NCBI GenBank assembly: GCA_945883825.1
Contig: CAMCYF010000006.1
Span: 20,875-84,874, forward strand
From: Chitinophaga pinensis
Lineage (GTDB): Bacteria > Bacteroidota > Bacteroidia > Flavobacteriales_D > Crocinitomicaceae
Reading direction: 5' to 3'
Length of the DNA: 64,000 nt
Under the pieces are notes generated by a model, which saw only the letters and a list, made by a program, of their open reading frames with translations, was not told the origin of the DNA and ran no database searches. This document shows positions 1 through 7,462 of the stretch, one piece after another. The translations under genes were made by a program, and so were the position numbers. Position 1 is the stretch's first letter. Every line of letters starts with the position of its first letter.

Positions 1-89
1 AAGCAATAATAGATTACAAAAAGAATTATATAGATTACATTTTTATAATAATTTATTGATAATAAGATAAATAAAACACTGCTGCCAAT

Positions 90-119
90 AAACGCAACAG
101 TAAATGTGGGCTTGCGTTT
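90..119. repeat. Inverted repeat (8-bp arms) upstream of the VanZ-like gene
   Basis: AAACGCAA at 90-97 is exactly reverse-complemented by TTGCGTTT at 112-119 with a 14-nt loop. There is no T-run after it, so it is not an obvious terminator. It is the first of three symmetrical elements in the 130 bases before the first gene. Bases 1-89 are A+T-rich and show nothing I can name. Confidence 0.55.
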
Positions 120-156
120 TCGCTGAGACATTTGAAATCTTTATATAAATTTGTAG

Positions 157-190
157 CGCATATTTATGATTTATGCGGCATTTTAAAATG
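157..190. repeat. Hairpin plus 12-bp perfect palindrome
   Basis: CGCATA at 157-162 pairs with TATGCG at 172-177, and directly after it CATTTTAAAATG at 179-190 is a perfect palindrome. The pair sits 30 nt before the start at 220. It could be an operator, a transcript hairpin or the edge of an inserted cassette; the sequence alone does not decide. Confidence 0.45.
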
Positions 191-219
191 ACAATATTAT
201 AGCGAGAAACTTTCAAAAA

Positions 220-633
220 ATGAAGATATCAAAGAGTTTATTTTATTGGTTTGCCTTATTTGCACTTTGCTTTATTACATATCAACAAGTGCAAGACAAC
301 ATTAGACCAGCTTACGCTTATGGAAACTTGACAATAAAATATTTATTGGGAATTGCACCTAATTTTTTTTCCGCAATTGGGATACCATCATTGTTTATTG
401 TCATAATTCCACAAATGAAATTGACGAATAAATGGTTAAACGAAAAGAAACACATTACGGCAAACCTAATTTCTCTTGCTGGACTCATAACCTGGGAGTT
501 TTTGCAAACTTTAACAACAAGAGGATATTTTGATTGGAATGATATTCTTTGGACTCTGATTGGTGCTTTTGTGTTTCAATTAATATGGACTATTAGCCCA
601 AACAGATACAAAGAAAACTATGATGGAGCATAG
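220..633 (+). CDS. Small membrane protein with a VanZ-like C-terminal motif
   Basis: A 137-residue hydrophobic protein with about four membrane segments: residues 8-22, a stretch near 45-65, one around 82-95 and one near 110-125. The C-terminal half contains WEFLQ, then FDWNDI and a following glycine, which resembles the E-x-x-Q...D-x-x-D...G pattern of VanZ-like membrane proteins. That family is poorly understood, and only some members relate to teicoplanin resistance, so I do not infer resistance. The gene stands alone between a hairpin-rich leader and a non-coding stretch, which looks like accessory DNA. Family assignment is tentative; that it is a real membrane-protein gene is more secure. 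Confidence 0.6.
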   Translation: MKISKSLFYWFALFALCFITYQQVQDNIRPAYAYGNLTIKYLLGIAPNFFSAIGIPSLFIVIIPQMKLTNKWLNEKKHITANLISLAGLITWEFLQTLTTRGYFDWNDILWTLIGAFVFQLIWTISPNRYKENYDGA

Positions 634-654
634 ATAAAAACGACCGTGTAAAAA

Positions 655-759
655 AGGTTTTTCAAAAGTAACGGTTGAGTGATCCGCATCAATATTTTTG
701 GTCAAAGTTGCCACATCGTCAACCTGAGTCACCTTACCAAAAAAAATTCCTACACTAAA
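655..759 (-). pseudogene. Possible gene remnant, minus strand
   Basis: Between two plus-strand genes the minus strand is open from the codon after an in-frame TAA at 760-762. It reads as a protein-like stretch containing GKVTQVDDVATL and ADHSTVTFEKP, and then runs antisense into the gene at 220-633. There is no plausible start codon, and the mixed residue composition is unlike the low-complexity translations usual in A+T-rich spacers. It may be the broken end of a gene disrupted when the 1-640 stretch arrived. The family is not recognised. Confidence 0.25.
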
Positions 760-803
760 TTACCTTAATTTTACACTATTAAATAAACGCAAAGGTCAAA
801 CAG

Positions 804-1076
804 ATGAAAAAATTTATGCTTAATATCCAACTAGAAGGATTGGACAATGATACAAGAATGAAACTACTCCCAAGAGAGCAGGAGCTTGTAAAAGAACTAG
901 AACAAAATGGGAGTATTGTAGAAACATATATTAAACTTGATATGTCTGGTATTTTCATTGTAATGATGGTCAATGATTCTGAAGATGTGCATACTAAACT
1001 TTCAATTTTACCTTATTATCCGTATATGAAAATTGAAATTATTCCAGTGAGAGTGCTTAACAACATTAATCAATAA
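804..1076 (+). CDS. Muconolactone isomerase-like small protein
   Basis: A 90-residue soluble protein. The pattern of an N-terminal beta strand, a helix with ExELVKELEQNG, a central D-x-SGIFIVM strand and a terminal LPYYPYMKIEIIPV strand matches the ferredoxin-like fold of the muconolactone delta-isomerase/YCII-like group, in which the LPLxP segment followed by a strand is characteristic. No other beta-ketoadipate pathway gene is adjacent, so the real substrate is unknown. It is a stand-alone gene converging on the gene at 1155-1721. Fold assignment is fairly good; enzymatic function is not claimed. Confidence 0.65.
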   Translation: MKKFMLNIQLEGLDNDTRMKLLPREQELVKELEQNGSIVETYIKLDMSGIFIVMMVNDSEDVHTKLSILPYYPYMKIEIIPVRVLNNINQ

Positions 1077-1154
1077 GTTGGTCATACACCCGAAAATCCC
1101 AAAGTTTAGGATTATGAATTCTTAAAAGAATAATTCGCTCCAAACTAGCATATC

Positions 1155-1721
1155 TTAGCTAATCCGTTTTATTACCAACTCATCTACTTTTTGGAAAAAA
1201 TGTTGAGGTGCATAAGTTCTCCATTCAATTTCGTCAAGAGTTCCACCCATTAAAAAATAATTATCGATGTTTACTTTATGAAATTCTGCGGCAACATGCT
1301 CATGAAAATTTACGAGTGCAATCCAACCATCTTCTACTTCATCGAACCACTCCTCGTAATAGCAATCATCAGAATAATGAAAATTAAGTACATTTTCGCC
1401 GATTAAAATAAATTTCGTGATTCCTTCTTCAATCATAAGTTCTATAAAATCGCGCTTTAACAGCATAATATCATTTTCTATTGCATCGTTCCATTCGCCC
1501 ATCATTTCAAGAATTGCAAATCCTAGATCATAGTCGCAATATAAAATTTTCAGAAATAAGGTTTCAGAGCCAATAGAATCCCATTGCGGATGAATACAAT
1601 AATTATAGATAGCATTAGTAAATTCAAACTCGCTATAATTCCGCCCATAAAATGGAGAGCGCTTATCTTCTGAAGCAATGTAATAAGCTCTCCAATTATA
1701 AAAAGGTTCAATAGAATGCAC
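1155..1721 (-). CDS. Conserved hypothetical protein, probable leaderless GTG start
   Basis: An unrecognised soluble protein rich in aromatic and acidic residues, with FYNWRAYYIASEDKRSPFYG near the N-terminus and a cluster of Asp/Glu/Tyr around residues 115-130. No signal peptide, membrane segment or known catalytic motif is seen. The longest frame begins with TTG at 1778 directly after a TGA, but a perfect TAAATTTG promoter box lies inside that extension at 1725-1732. I therefore prefer the GTG at 1721, three bases after the box, giving 188 residues that begin just before the aromatic block. The gene is divergent from trmB. Function unknown. Confidence 0.65.
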   Translation of the reverse strand: MHSIEPFYNWRAYYIASEDKRSPFYGRNYSEFEFTNAIYNYCIHPQWDSIGSETLFLKILYCDYDLGFAILEMMGEWNDAIENDIMLLKRDFIELMIEEGITKFILIGENVLNFHYSDDCYYEEWFDEVEDGWIALVNFHEHVAAEFHKVNIDNYFLMGGTLDEIEWRTYAPQHFFQKVDELVIKRIS

Positions 1722-1724
1722 GTG

Positions 1725-1732
1725 CAAATTTA
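1725..1732 (-). promoter_or_regulatory. TAnnTTTG -7 box for the hypothetical gene 1155-1721
   Basis: On the minus strand this reads TAAATTTG, a perfect match to the Bacteroidota -7 consensus. It lies inside the longest open frame and so argues for the downstream GTG start and a leaderless or near-leaderless transcript. Confidence 0.5.
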
Positions 1733-1818
1733 CATTGGGAATTTCATTATATGAAAAAAAATATATTAAATATGCCAATCAGAATTGACATAAGATATAA
1801 AAGCTAAAAATTGTAATG

Positions 1819-1826
1819 TAAATTTG
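1819..1826 (+). promoter_or_regulatory. TAnnTTTG -7 box for trmB
   Basis: TAAATTTG, 19 nt before the trmB ATG. No convincing -33 TTTG is seen at the usual spacing. Confidence 0.5.
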
Positions 1827-1845
1827 CCACGACAAATAAAAAAGG

Positions 1846-2514
1846 ATGGGGAAAGATAAATTAAGACGCTTTGCAGCGATAAAATCTTTTGAAAATGTAA
1901 TTGAAGCAAAACCTGAAGTTGATTTTTCACTGAAAGGATCTTGGCGAAAAAACTTTTTTAAGAACAACAACCCAATTGTATTAGAATTAGGCTGTGGAAA
2001 AGGCGAATATTCGCTAGGATTGGGAAAACATTACCCAAACAAGAATTTTATTGGACTTGATTTAAAAGGAAATCGAATTTATATTGGAGCCAAAGAAGCT
2101 TTAGCATTAAACATGAAAAATGTTGCTTTTTTAAGAACTAGAATTGATTTTATAACAGATTATTTTGCGGAAAATGAAGTGGATGAAATCTGGCTAACTT
2201 TTTCAGATCCTCAGAGAAAAAAACCTAGAAAAAGATTAACCTCTCCATTATTTATAGAGCGTTATCAGCAGATATTAAAGCCTGGAGGACTTATTCATCT
2301 TAAGACTGATAGCGAACTTTTGTTCGAATTTACACTAGATGAGATAGCGAAAAATAAATATACTTGCCTTGAAAATACATGGGATTTATATGGTGAATTG
2401 TCAGCTAAAATGGATGAAGAAACTAAAGCGATTTTTCATATAAAAACCCATTATGAAAAGTTGTTTACTGCTAAAGGTTTCACTATTAAATACTGTAAAT
2501 TTCAGATTAATTAA
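1846..2514 (+). CDS. trmB: tRNA (guanine-N7-)-methyltransferase
   Basis: This 222-residue protein should methylate G46 of the tRNA variable loop using S-adenosylmethionine. Seen: the SAM-binding motif I VLELGCGKGEYSLGLG around residues 45-60, the acidic end of the next strand in NFIGLDLKG, the family signature TFSDPQRKKPRKRLT (usually TFPDPWPKKRHxKRRL), and LKPGGLIHLKTDS. The length is normal for TrmB. It is transcribed alone from a promoter box 20 bases upstream and is divergent from the hypothetical gene before it. It acts in the cytoplasm on tRNA. Identification is firm; the slightly altered signature (S for P) is a minor variation. Confidence 0.94.
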   Translation: MGKDKLRRFAAIKSFENVIEAKPEVDFSLKGSWRKNFFKNNNPIVLELGCGKGEYSLGLGKHYPNKNFIGLDLKGNRIYIGAKEALALNMKNVAFLRTRIDFITDYFAENEVDEIWLTFSDPQRKKPRKRLTSPLFIERYQQILKPGGLIHLKTDSELLFEFTLDEIAKNKYTCLENTWDLYGELSAKMDEETKAIFHIKTHYEKLFTAKGFTIKYCKFQIN

Positions 2515-2588
2515 TTCTTCCTTACAATACAAATTAGAAAAAGTTACCACCTTAAGCATTTGTTCTTAGAAAATTAGAAAAAAAAGCT

Positions 2589-2596
2589 TATTTTTG
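2589..2596 (+). promoter_or_regulatory. TAnnTTTG -7 box for the TPR-ribH-glmM operon
   Basis: TATTTTTG, 19 nt before the ATG at 2616. It is the only candidate in the 101-base gap after trmB. Confidence 0.5.
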
Positions 2597-2615
2597 CCAT
2601 CTAAATAATTAGAAT

Positions 2616-3254
2616 ATGGATAATTTAAGTTTTGAGGAGATAAAATCTAAATTTAGTTCAAATAAAAAATTTAAAATTGCAAGTTATGCTTTTGGAGGTT
2701 TAATTTTATTGGCTTTGCTTTATTTTTTATACCGACAGTTTATATGGATGCCGAGTAATGAAAAATCTAACGATAGTTGGTGGGTAGGTCAGAATTTTAT
2801 TTCTAAAGATTCAACAAATCAAGCAATTAAAGCACTAGAGCCTGTCGTAAAAAAATATGATGGTAAGTCAGGTGGCGAAATAAGTCAATTCCTTTTGGCT
2901 CGTCAGTACATGGAAAAAGGACAATTTCAAAAAGCTATTAAAAACTTAGAGGGTGTTGATGTGAATGATACCTATATTCGAATTTATTCAATTGGTTTAC
3001 AAGGGGATTGCTATTCTGAGTTAAAAAAATATGATACAGCAATAGAAAAATATTTAGAAGCTGCAGATGAAGAAGAAAATGAGTTTACAACTCCAATGTA
3101 TCTTTTAAAAGCAGGTTTGTGTGCTGAAAAAATAAAAGATTACGAAGCAGCAACAACTTATTATACGCGTATTTTAGATGATTATCCTGCCTATGGATCT
3201 CAAAAAACTATTGAAAAATACATTGCAAGAACGAGTACAATTAAAAAGAAATAG
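2616..3254 (+). CDS. Membrane-anchored TPR protein (YfgM-like)
   Basis: A 212-residue protein with a short cytoplasmic N-terminus, one membrane segment at about residues 22-43, and a periplasmic tail made of tetratricopeptide-like helix pairs (AIKALEPVVKKY, FQKAIKNLEGV, YDTAIEKYLEAA, YEAATTYYTRIL). This topology resembles YfgM-type ancillary proteins that take part in envelope protein folding, but no direct functional residue can be pointed to. Its stop is two bases before ribH, so the two are certainly co-transcribed; a TPR gene ahead of ribH is a common arrangement in Bacteroidota. Function is inferred only from topology. Confidence 0.8.
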   Translation: MDNLSFEEIKSKFSSNKKFKIASYAFGGLILLALLYFLYRQFIWMPSNEKSNDSWWVGQNFISKDSTNQAIKALEPVVKKYDGKSGGEISQFLLARQYMEKGQFQKAIKNLEGVDVNDTYIRIYSIGLQGDCYSELKKYDTAIEKYLEAADEEENEFTTPMYLLKAGLCAEKIKDYEAATTYYTRILDDYPAYGSQKTIEKYIARTSTIKKK

Positions 3255-3256
3255 GA

Positions 3257-3751
3257 ATGGCGACAGCCAGTAAAAATCTTTCAAAATATAATAAGGAACT
3301 TGTTCCTAATGGTGCCGATTTTAAAATCGGCATTGTTGTTTCTGAGTGGAATGAAAGCATTACATTTAAACTCTTAGAGGGTGCACAAAAAGCTTTAGAA
3401 GAAAATGGTGTTGCTAAAGAAAATATTCATATTCAATACGTTCCAGGAGCTTTTGAACTTGCACTAGGTGCTCAATATTTTTTTAAAGAACAGAAAATAG
3501 ATGGTGTAATTGCAATTGGCGTAGTTATTCAAGGAGAAACAAAACATTTTGATTATGTATGTTCTGGAACTACAAATGGAATTATGGAGGTGATGTTAAA
3601 ATACAATAAACCTGTAGCATTTTGCGTATTAACAGATAATAACATTCAGCAGTCTATTGATCGTTCCGGAGGTATTCACGGCAACAAAGGTACAGAAGCG
3701 GCAATTGCGTGTCTTAAAATGATTGCAAATAAGCAGCGATTCATTAAATAA
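3257..3751 (+). CDS. ribH: 6,7-dimethyl-8-ribityllumazine synthase
   Basis: Penultimate step of riboflavin synthesis: condensation of 5-amino-6-ribitylaminouracil with 3,4-dihydroxy-2-butanone 4-phosphate. The 164-residue length is normal. Visible motifs are the substrate-binding VPGAFELALGAQ near residues 62-73, the GVVIQGETKHFDYVC segment with the catalytic His at residue 97, and VLTDNNIQQSIDRSG followed by NKGTEAA, which binds phosphate and substrate. It is the middle gene of a TPR-ribH-glmM run with spacings of 2 and 6 bases. The family assembles into pentamers or 60-mer shells in the cytoplasm. No FMN riboswitch is seen upstream. Confidence 0.96.
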   Translation: MATASKNLSKYNKELVPNGADFKIGIVVSEWNESITFKLLEGAQKALEENGVAKENIHIQYVPGAFELALGAQYFFKEQKIDGVIAIGVVIQGETKHFDYVCSGTTNGIMEVMLKYNKPVAFCVLTDNNIQQSIDRSGGIHGNKGTEAAIACLKMIANKQRFIK

Positions 3752-3757
3752 TAGACC

Positions 3758-5143
3758 ATGACATTAATAAAGTCTATTTCTGGTATTCGAGGAACAATTG
3801 GAGGAAAGGTCGGCGAAGGACTTACACCCTTAGATGCAGTTTTATTTGCTGCAGCTTATGGAAGCTGGCTAAAAACACAAAACTCCTCAAAAAAATTGAA
3901 GGTCGTTATTGGAAGAGATGCACGTATTTCAGGTCAAATGATTTCAGATCTTGTATCCTCAACCTTAATTGGCTTGGGAATAGATGTCATAAATTTAGGT
4001 TTGTCTACAACTCCAACTGTTGAAATTGCAGTTCCCATGGAAAATGCACACGGTGGTATAATTCTGACAGCAAGTCACAATCCAAAACAATGGAATGCAC
4101 TAAAGTTATTGAATGAAAAGGGAGAATTCATTTCTGGAGCAGAAGGCGAAATGCTATTAGAAATAGCAAAAAATCAAGATTTTGAATTCGCAGAAGTCGA
4201 CGACTTGGGTTCAATAAGAAACGATGACTCCTATATGCACAAGCACATTGCTGCAATTTTAGCGCTACCACTTGTGGATTCAAAGCTTATTAAAGAAGCA
4301 AATTTTAAGATTGTCGTAGATGCCGTAAATTCAAGTGGAGGGATTTTTGTCCCAGCTCTTCTAAAAGCGCTTGGTGTTTCACAAATAACAGAAATGTACT
4401 GCGAACCAAATGGCGATTTTCCACACAATCCTGAACCTTTACCTGAAAACCTGAAAGAATTGTCACAGGCAATGAAAGTTCAAAAAGCAACAATTGGAAT
4501 TACAGTTGACCCTGATGTTGATCGCTTAGCATTTGTCTGCGAAGATGGCTCAATGTTTGGAGAAGAATATACCTTAGTTGCAGTTGCTGATTATGTTTTA
4601 AAACATACGCCAGGAGCAACTGTATCAAATTTATCATCCACTCGAGCTTTACGAGATATCACTGAAGAAAAAGGGCAAGTATATGCTGCAGCTGCAGTTG
4701 GAGAGGTAAATGTTGTAGCTAAAATGAAAGAAGTAAATGCCGTAATTGGTGGAGAAGGAAATGGGGGTATAATTTATCCAGATTTGCATTATGGGCGTGA
4801 TTCCTTGGTTGGAATTGCCTTGTTTCTTACTCATCTTGCTATAGAAAAAAAGTCGATGACTGCTTTGCGTGATAGTTATCCTAAGTATGTTATCTCTAAA
4901 AATAAAATTGAATTAACTCCAGAGATAGATGTTGATTTAATTTTAGAGAAAATGGCTTTAAAATATGCTGATAAAGAAGTTGATACAACAGATGGTGTAA
5001 AAATTTACATCGAAAAAGAATGGGTACATCTACGAAAAAGTAATACAGAGCCAATTATTCGGATTTATTCTGAAGCAAGCGATGAAGAAGAAGCAAATAA
5101 ACTAGCAAATCGAATTATCTCAGAGATAAAGGCGCTAATTTAA
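3758..5143 (+). CDS. glmM: Phosphoglucosamine mutase (alpha-D-phosphohexomutase)
   Basis: Converts glucosamine-6-phosphate to glucosamine-1-phosphate for UDP-GlcNAc, peptidoglycan and LPS. The 461-residue protein carries the active-site loop TASHNP with the phosphoserine at residue 106, the metal-binding loop VDPDVDRLAFV, the sugar-specificity loop GGEGNGGIIYPDLHYGRDS, and the phosphate-binding tail RKSNTEPIIRIYSEA. All four domains are complete. Bacteroidota proteins of this type are usually annotated as GlmM, though phosphomannomutase activity cannot be excluded from sequence alone. The stop codon TAA shares TTAA with the aroB stop on the other strand. Confidence 0.9.
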   Translation: MTLIKSISGIRGTIGGKVGEGLTPLDAVLFAAAYGSWLKTQNSSKKLKVVIGRDARISGQMISDLVSSTLIGLGIDVINLGLSTTPTVEIAVPMENAHGGIILTASHNPKQWNALKLLNEKGEFISGAEGEMLLEIAKNQDFEFAEVDDLGSIRNDDSYMHKHIAAILALPLVDSKLIKEANFKIVVDAVNSSGGIFVPALLKALGVSQITEMYCEPNGDFPHNPEPLPENLKELSQAMKVQKATIGITVDPDVDRLAFVCEDGSMFGEEYTLVAVADYVLKHTPGATVSNLSSTRALRDITEEKGQVYAAAAVGEVNVVAKMKEVNAVIGGEGNGGIIYPDLHYGRDSLVGIALFLTHLAIEKKSMTALRDSYPKYVISKNKIELTPEIDVDLILEKMALKYADKEVDTTDGVKIYIEKEWVHLRKSNTEPIIRIYSEASDEEEANKLANRIISEIKALI

Positions 5144-6216
5144 TTTGGGTTATTAGCCAACAGATTAAGATGAAGCAAGGCTTCGCCAATTTCAGCTTCA
5201 TTTATTTCGCTATCATAAACGGCAGATCCAATGCCCTTTAGTAAGCTACATAAAATTTTTCCAGAATGATTTTTTTTGTCTTGATACATAAAGGAAATTA
5301 TTTCTGGCACCTCATCGAGTTCAATTGACACCATCGGAAAACTTGCTGTAATTGTTGCTTCAATATCCCTAAATTCTTCTAAAGAAATAAATTTTCTTTT
5401 CATAGAGATATGTGCTTCGGCGCACATTCCTAAAGCTACTGCGTGACCATGAGAAATTTGTCTTTTGTTTAATTGGTAGCCCTCAAGCGCATGACCAATT
5501 GTGTGTCCAAAATTCAATATTTTTCGCAATCCTCCTTCTAATGGATCTTTGTCTATAATCTTTGTTTTTATTAAAACAGAACTATGGATAACATCAAGTT
5601 GAATTAGATCATTTTCAGAATGAATTTTTTGAATTTTCAACCATAAATCCTTATCTTGAATTAGCGCATGTTTAAGCATTTCAGCATAGCCATTAAAAAT
5701 TTCCTCGCCGGGAAGTGTTGCTAAAAATAGTGGATCGATAAAAATATGTGAAGGATGAGAGAATGTACCCAATTGATTTTTATAGCCATCTAAATCAATG
5801 CCATTTTTACCCCCAATAGCTGCATCTACCATTCCAAGAAGTGAGGTTGGAACATTTATAAATTTTAATCCTCGTTTGTAAACTGAAGCAATAAATCCAC
5901 CCATATCTGAAACCATTCCTCCACCTAGATTGATGATTAAATCTTTTCGAGAAACATTGTACTCTGTAAGTGCTTGCCAAACTTGAAAACACACTTCCAT
6001 GACTTTATTTGTTTCGCCAGTTGGCAGCAAAACAATTTCTGCTCGCTCAAGTTTGTTAAACGAAGTAATTAAATAATCTAAGCAATTATCATGGGTGTTT
6101 TCATCAACAATTATAATAATTTTATGCGCTGAGAAGGCAGTTAAGACATTGGAAAATGAACTTTCAAGAATAGAGCCAATTTCTACTTGATAATTAGTAG
6201 CCTTTATAATTTTCAT
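5140..6216 (-). CDS. aroB: 3-dehydroquinate synthase
   Basis: Second step of the shikimate pathway: cyclises DAHP to 3-dehydroquinate using NAD+ and a divalent metal. Signatures are INLGGGMVSDMGGFIASVYKRG, NVPTSLLGMVDAAIGGKNGI and the metal-ligand region LNFGHTIGHALE with its two His residues. The longest frame begins with TTG at 6234, and an ATG lies at 6231. The promoter box TAATTTTG occupies 6232-6239 and touches that ATG, so the next in-frame ATG at 6216 is the better start, giving 358 residues beginning MKIIKA, close to family length. It is convergent with glmM through a shared TTAA and divergent from the proline dehydrogenase gene. Confidence 0.95.
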   Translation of the reverse strand: MKIIKATNYQVEIGSILESSFSNVLTAFSAHKIIIIVDENTHDNCLDYLITSFNKLERAEIVLLPTGETNKVMEVCFQVWQALTEYNVSRKDLIINLGGGMVSDMGGFIASVYKRGLKFINVPTSLLGMVDAAIGGKNGIDLDGYKNQLGTFSHPSHIFIDPLFLATLPGEEIFNGYAEMLKHALIQDKDLWLKIQKIHSENDLIQLDVIHSSVLIKTKIIDKDPLEGGLRKILNFGHTIGHALEGYQLNKRQISHGHAVALGMCAEAHISMKRKFISLEEFRDIEATITASFPMVSIELDEVPEIISFMYQDKKNHSGKILCSLLKGIGSAVYDSEINEAEIGEALLHLNLLANNPN

Positions 6217-6231
6217 TTTCTGATTTGACAT

Positions 6232-6239
6232 CAAAATTA
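6232..6239 (-). promoter_or_regulatory. TAnnTTTG -7 box for aroB
   Basis: TAATTTTG on the minus strand, immediately adjacent to the ATG at 6231. That ATG would lie upstream of the expected transcription start, so the box favours the ATG at 6216. Confidence 0.5.
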
Positions 6240-6280
6240 ATTAAACTTTTCTGAACGCAACTTCGTAATAAAAAAGCAAT

Positions 6281-6288
6281 TACTTTTG
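6281..6288 (+). promoter_or_regulatory. TAnnTTTG -7 box for proline dehydrogenase
   Basis: TACTTTTG with only four bases between its end and the ATG at 6293, so the message should be leaderless or nearly so. Confidence 0.5.
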
Positions 6289-6292
6289 TGCC

Positions 6293-7462
6293 ATGTTATC
6301 CTTCGAAAATACAGAAATTGCCTTTAAGAGTAAATCTACTTCTGATTTAAAAAAAGCATATTGGTTGTTTAAGATCGTTTCGTCTCCTATCATTGTGAAA
6401 ATTGGAAAAGTAGCTACTAATTTTGCCCTAAGTTTGCGTTTACCGATTCGTAAAATTGTTAAAGCAACCATTTTCAAACAATTTTGTGGCGGAGAAAGCA
6501 TTCAAGATTGCAGAAATAAAATGGAGGAATTAGCAACTTTTAAAGTTGGGACAATTTTAGATTATTCTATAGAAGGAAAAACGACAGATGAAGATTTCGA
6601 GCAAACAGTTGAAATAATTATTCAGACAATTCAAGAAGGAATAAACAATAAAAATATTCCTTTTGCCGTGTTTAAAGTGACAGGAATTGGCAGTATAAAT
6701 TTATTAGAAATGGCTTCCGATGAGAATTGTATACTCAATGAATCACAAATACTTGAATTAGAGGGAATAAAGAATAGAATTGATCGAATTTGTGCTGCTG
6801 CACATAGTGCAATGATTCCTGTTTTCATTGATGCTGAAGAATCGTGGATTCAAGCAATAATTGACACCTGGGCGCTGGAAATGATGCTAAAATACAATCT
6901 TGAAAAAGCAATCGTATACAATACATTGCAAATGTACCGTCATGACCGCATAGAATTTCTTACAAGTTGCTCTGAAAACGCAAAAAAGCATGGAATAAAA
7001 TATGGAATAAAATTAGTGCGAGGCGCATATATGGAAAAAGAAAGAGCTCGCGCTCAAAAACTAGGATATCCTTCCCCAATTTATCCAGATAAAAATGCAA
7101 GTGACGATGCGTACAATACAGCTTTAAAATTCATCCTAGAACATGAAATGCTTTTTGCGCTTTGTGCAGGCACACACAATGAAGAAAGTTCATTATTGCT
7201 AACCCAAGAATTAGAGAGAAAGCAAATTTCAAGGGACAATGACAAATTTTACTTTGCCCAATTGCTTGGTATGAGCGATCACATTTCCTTCAACTTATCA
7301 AATGCTGGTTTTAAAGTAGCAAAATATGTTCCTTTTGGACCTGTAAAAGAAGTGATGCCCTATTTATTGAGGCGTGCAGATGAAAATACTTCAGTTGCTG
7401 GTCAAACAGGCAGGGAACTTTCTTTGATAATCAAAGAGTTAAATCGAAGAAAGAAGAATTAA
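6293..7462 (+). CDS. Proline dehydrogenase (FAD-dependent)
   Basis: Oxidises L-proline to pyrroline-5-carboxylate, passing electrons to FAD and then the quinone pool. The 389-residue protein is the stand-alone PRODH type, without a fused P5C dehydrogenase. The TIM-barrel signatures are KLVRGAYMEKERARAQKLGY, an AGTHNEES segment, FAQLLGMSD, and the substrate-binding helix YLLRRADENTSVAGQ with its paired arginines. The first residues FENTEIAFKSKS look like genuine protein, so the ATG at 6293 is kept despite lying four bases after a promoter box. Its stop shares TTAA with the convergent gene at 7459. The P5C dehydrogenase partner is not in the window. Confidence 0.93.
   Translation: MLSFENTEIAFKSKSTSDLKKAYWLFKIVSSPIIVKIGKVATNFALSLRLPIRKIVKATIFKQFCGGESIQDCRNKMEELATFKVGTILDYSIEGKTTDEDFEQTVEIIIQTIQEGINNKNIPFAVFKVTGIGSINLLEMASDENCILNESQILELEGIKNRIDRICAAAHSAMIPVFIDAEESWIQAIIDTWALEMMLKYNLEKAIVYNTLQMYRHDRIEFLTSCSENAKKHGIKYGIKLVRGAYMEKERARAQKLGYPSPIYPDKNASDDAYNTALKFILEHEMLFALCAGTHNEESSLLLTQELERKQISRDNDKFYFAQLLGMSDHISFNLSNAGFKVAKYVPFGPVKEVMPYLLRRADENTSVAGQTGRELSLIIKELNRRKKN

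Noticed and set aside
220..633. Glycopeptide resistance from the VanZ-like protein
   Set aside because: Only a short C-terminal motif matches, the family is broad, and no other van genes are present.
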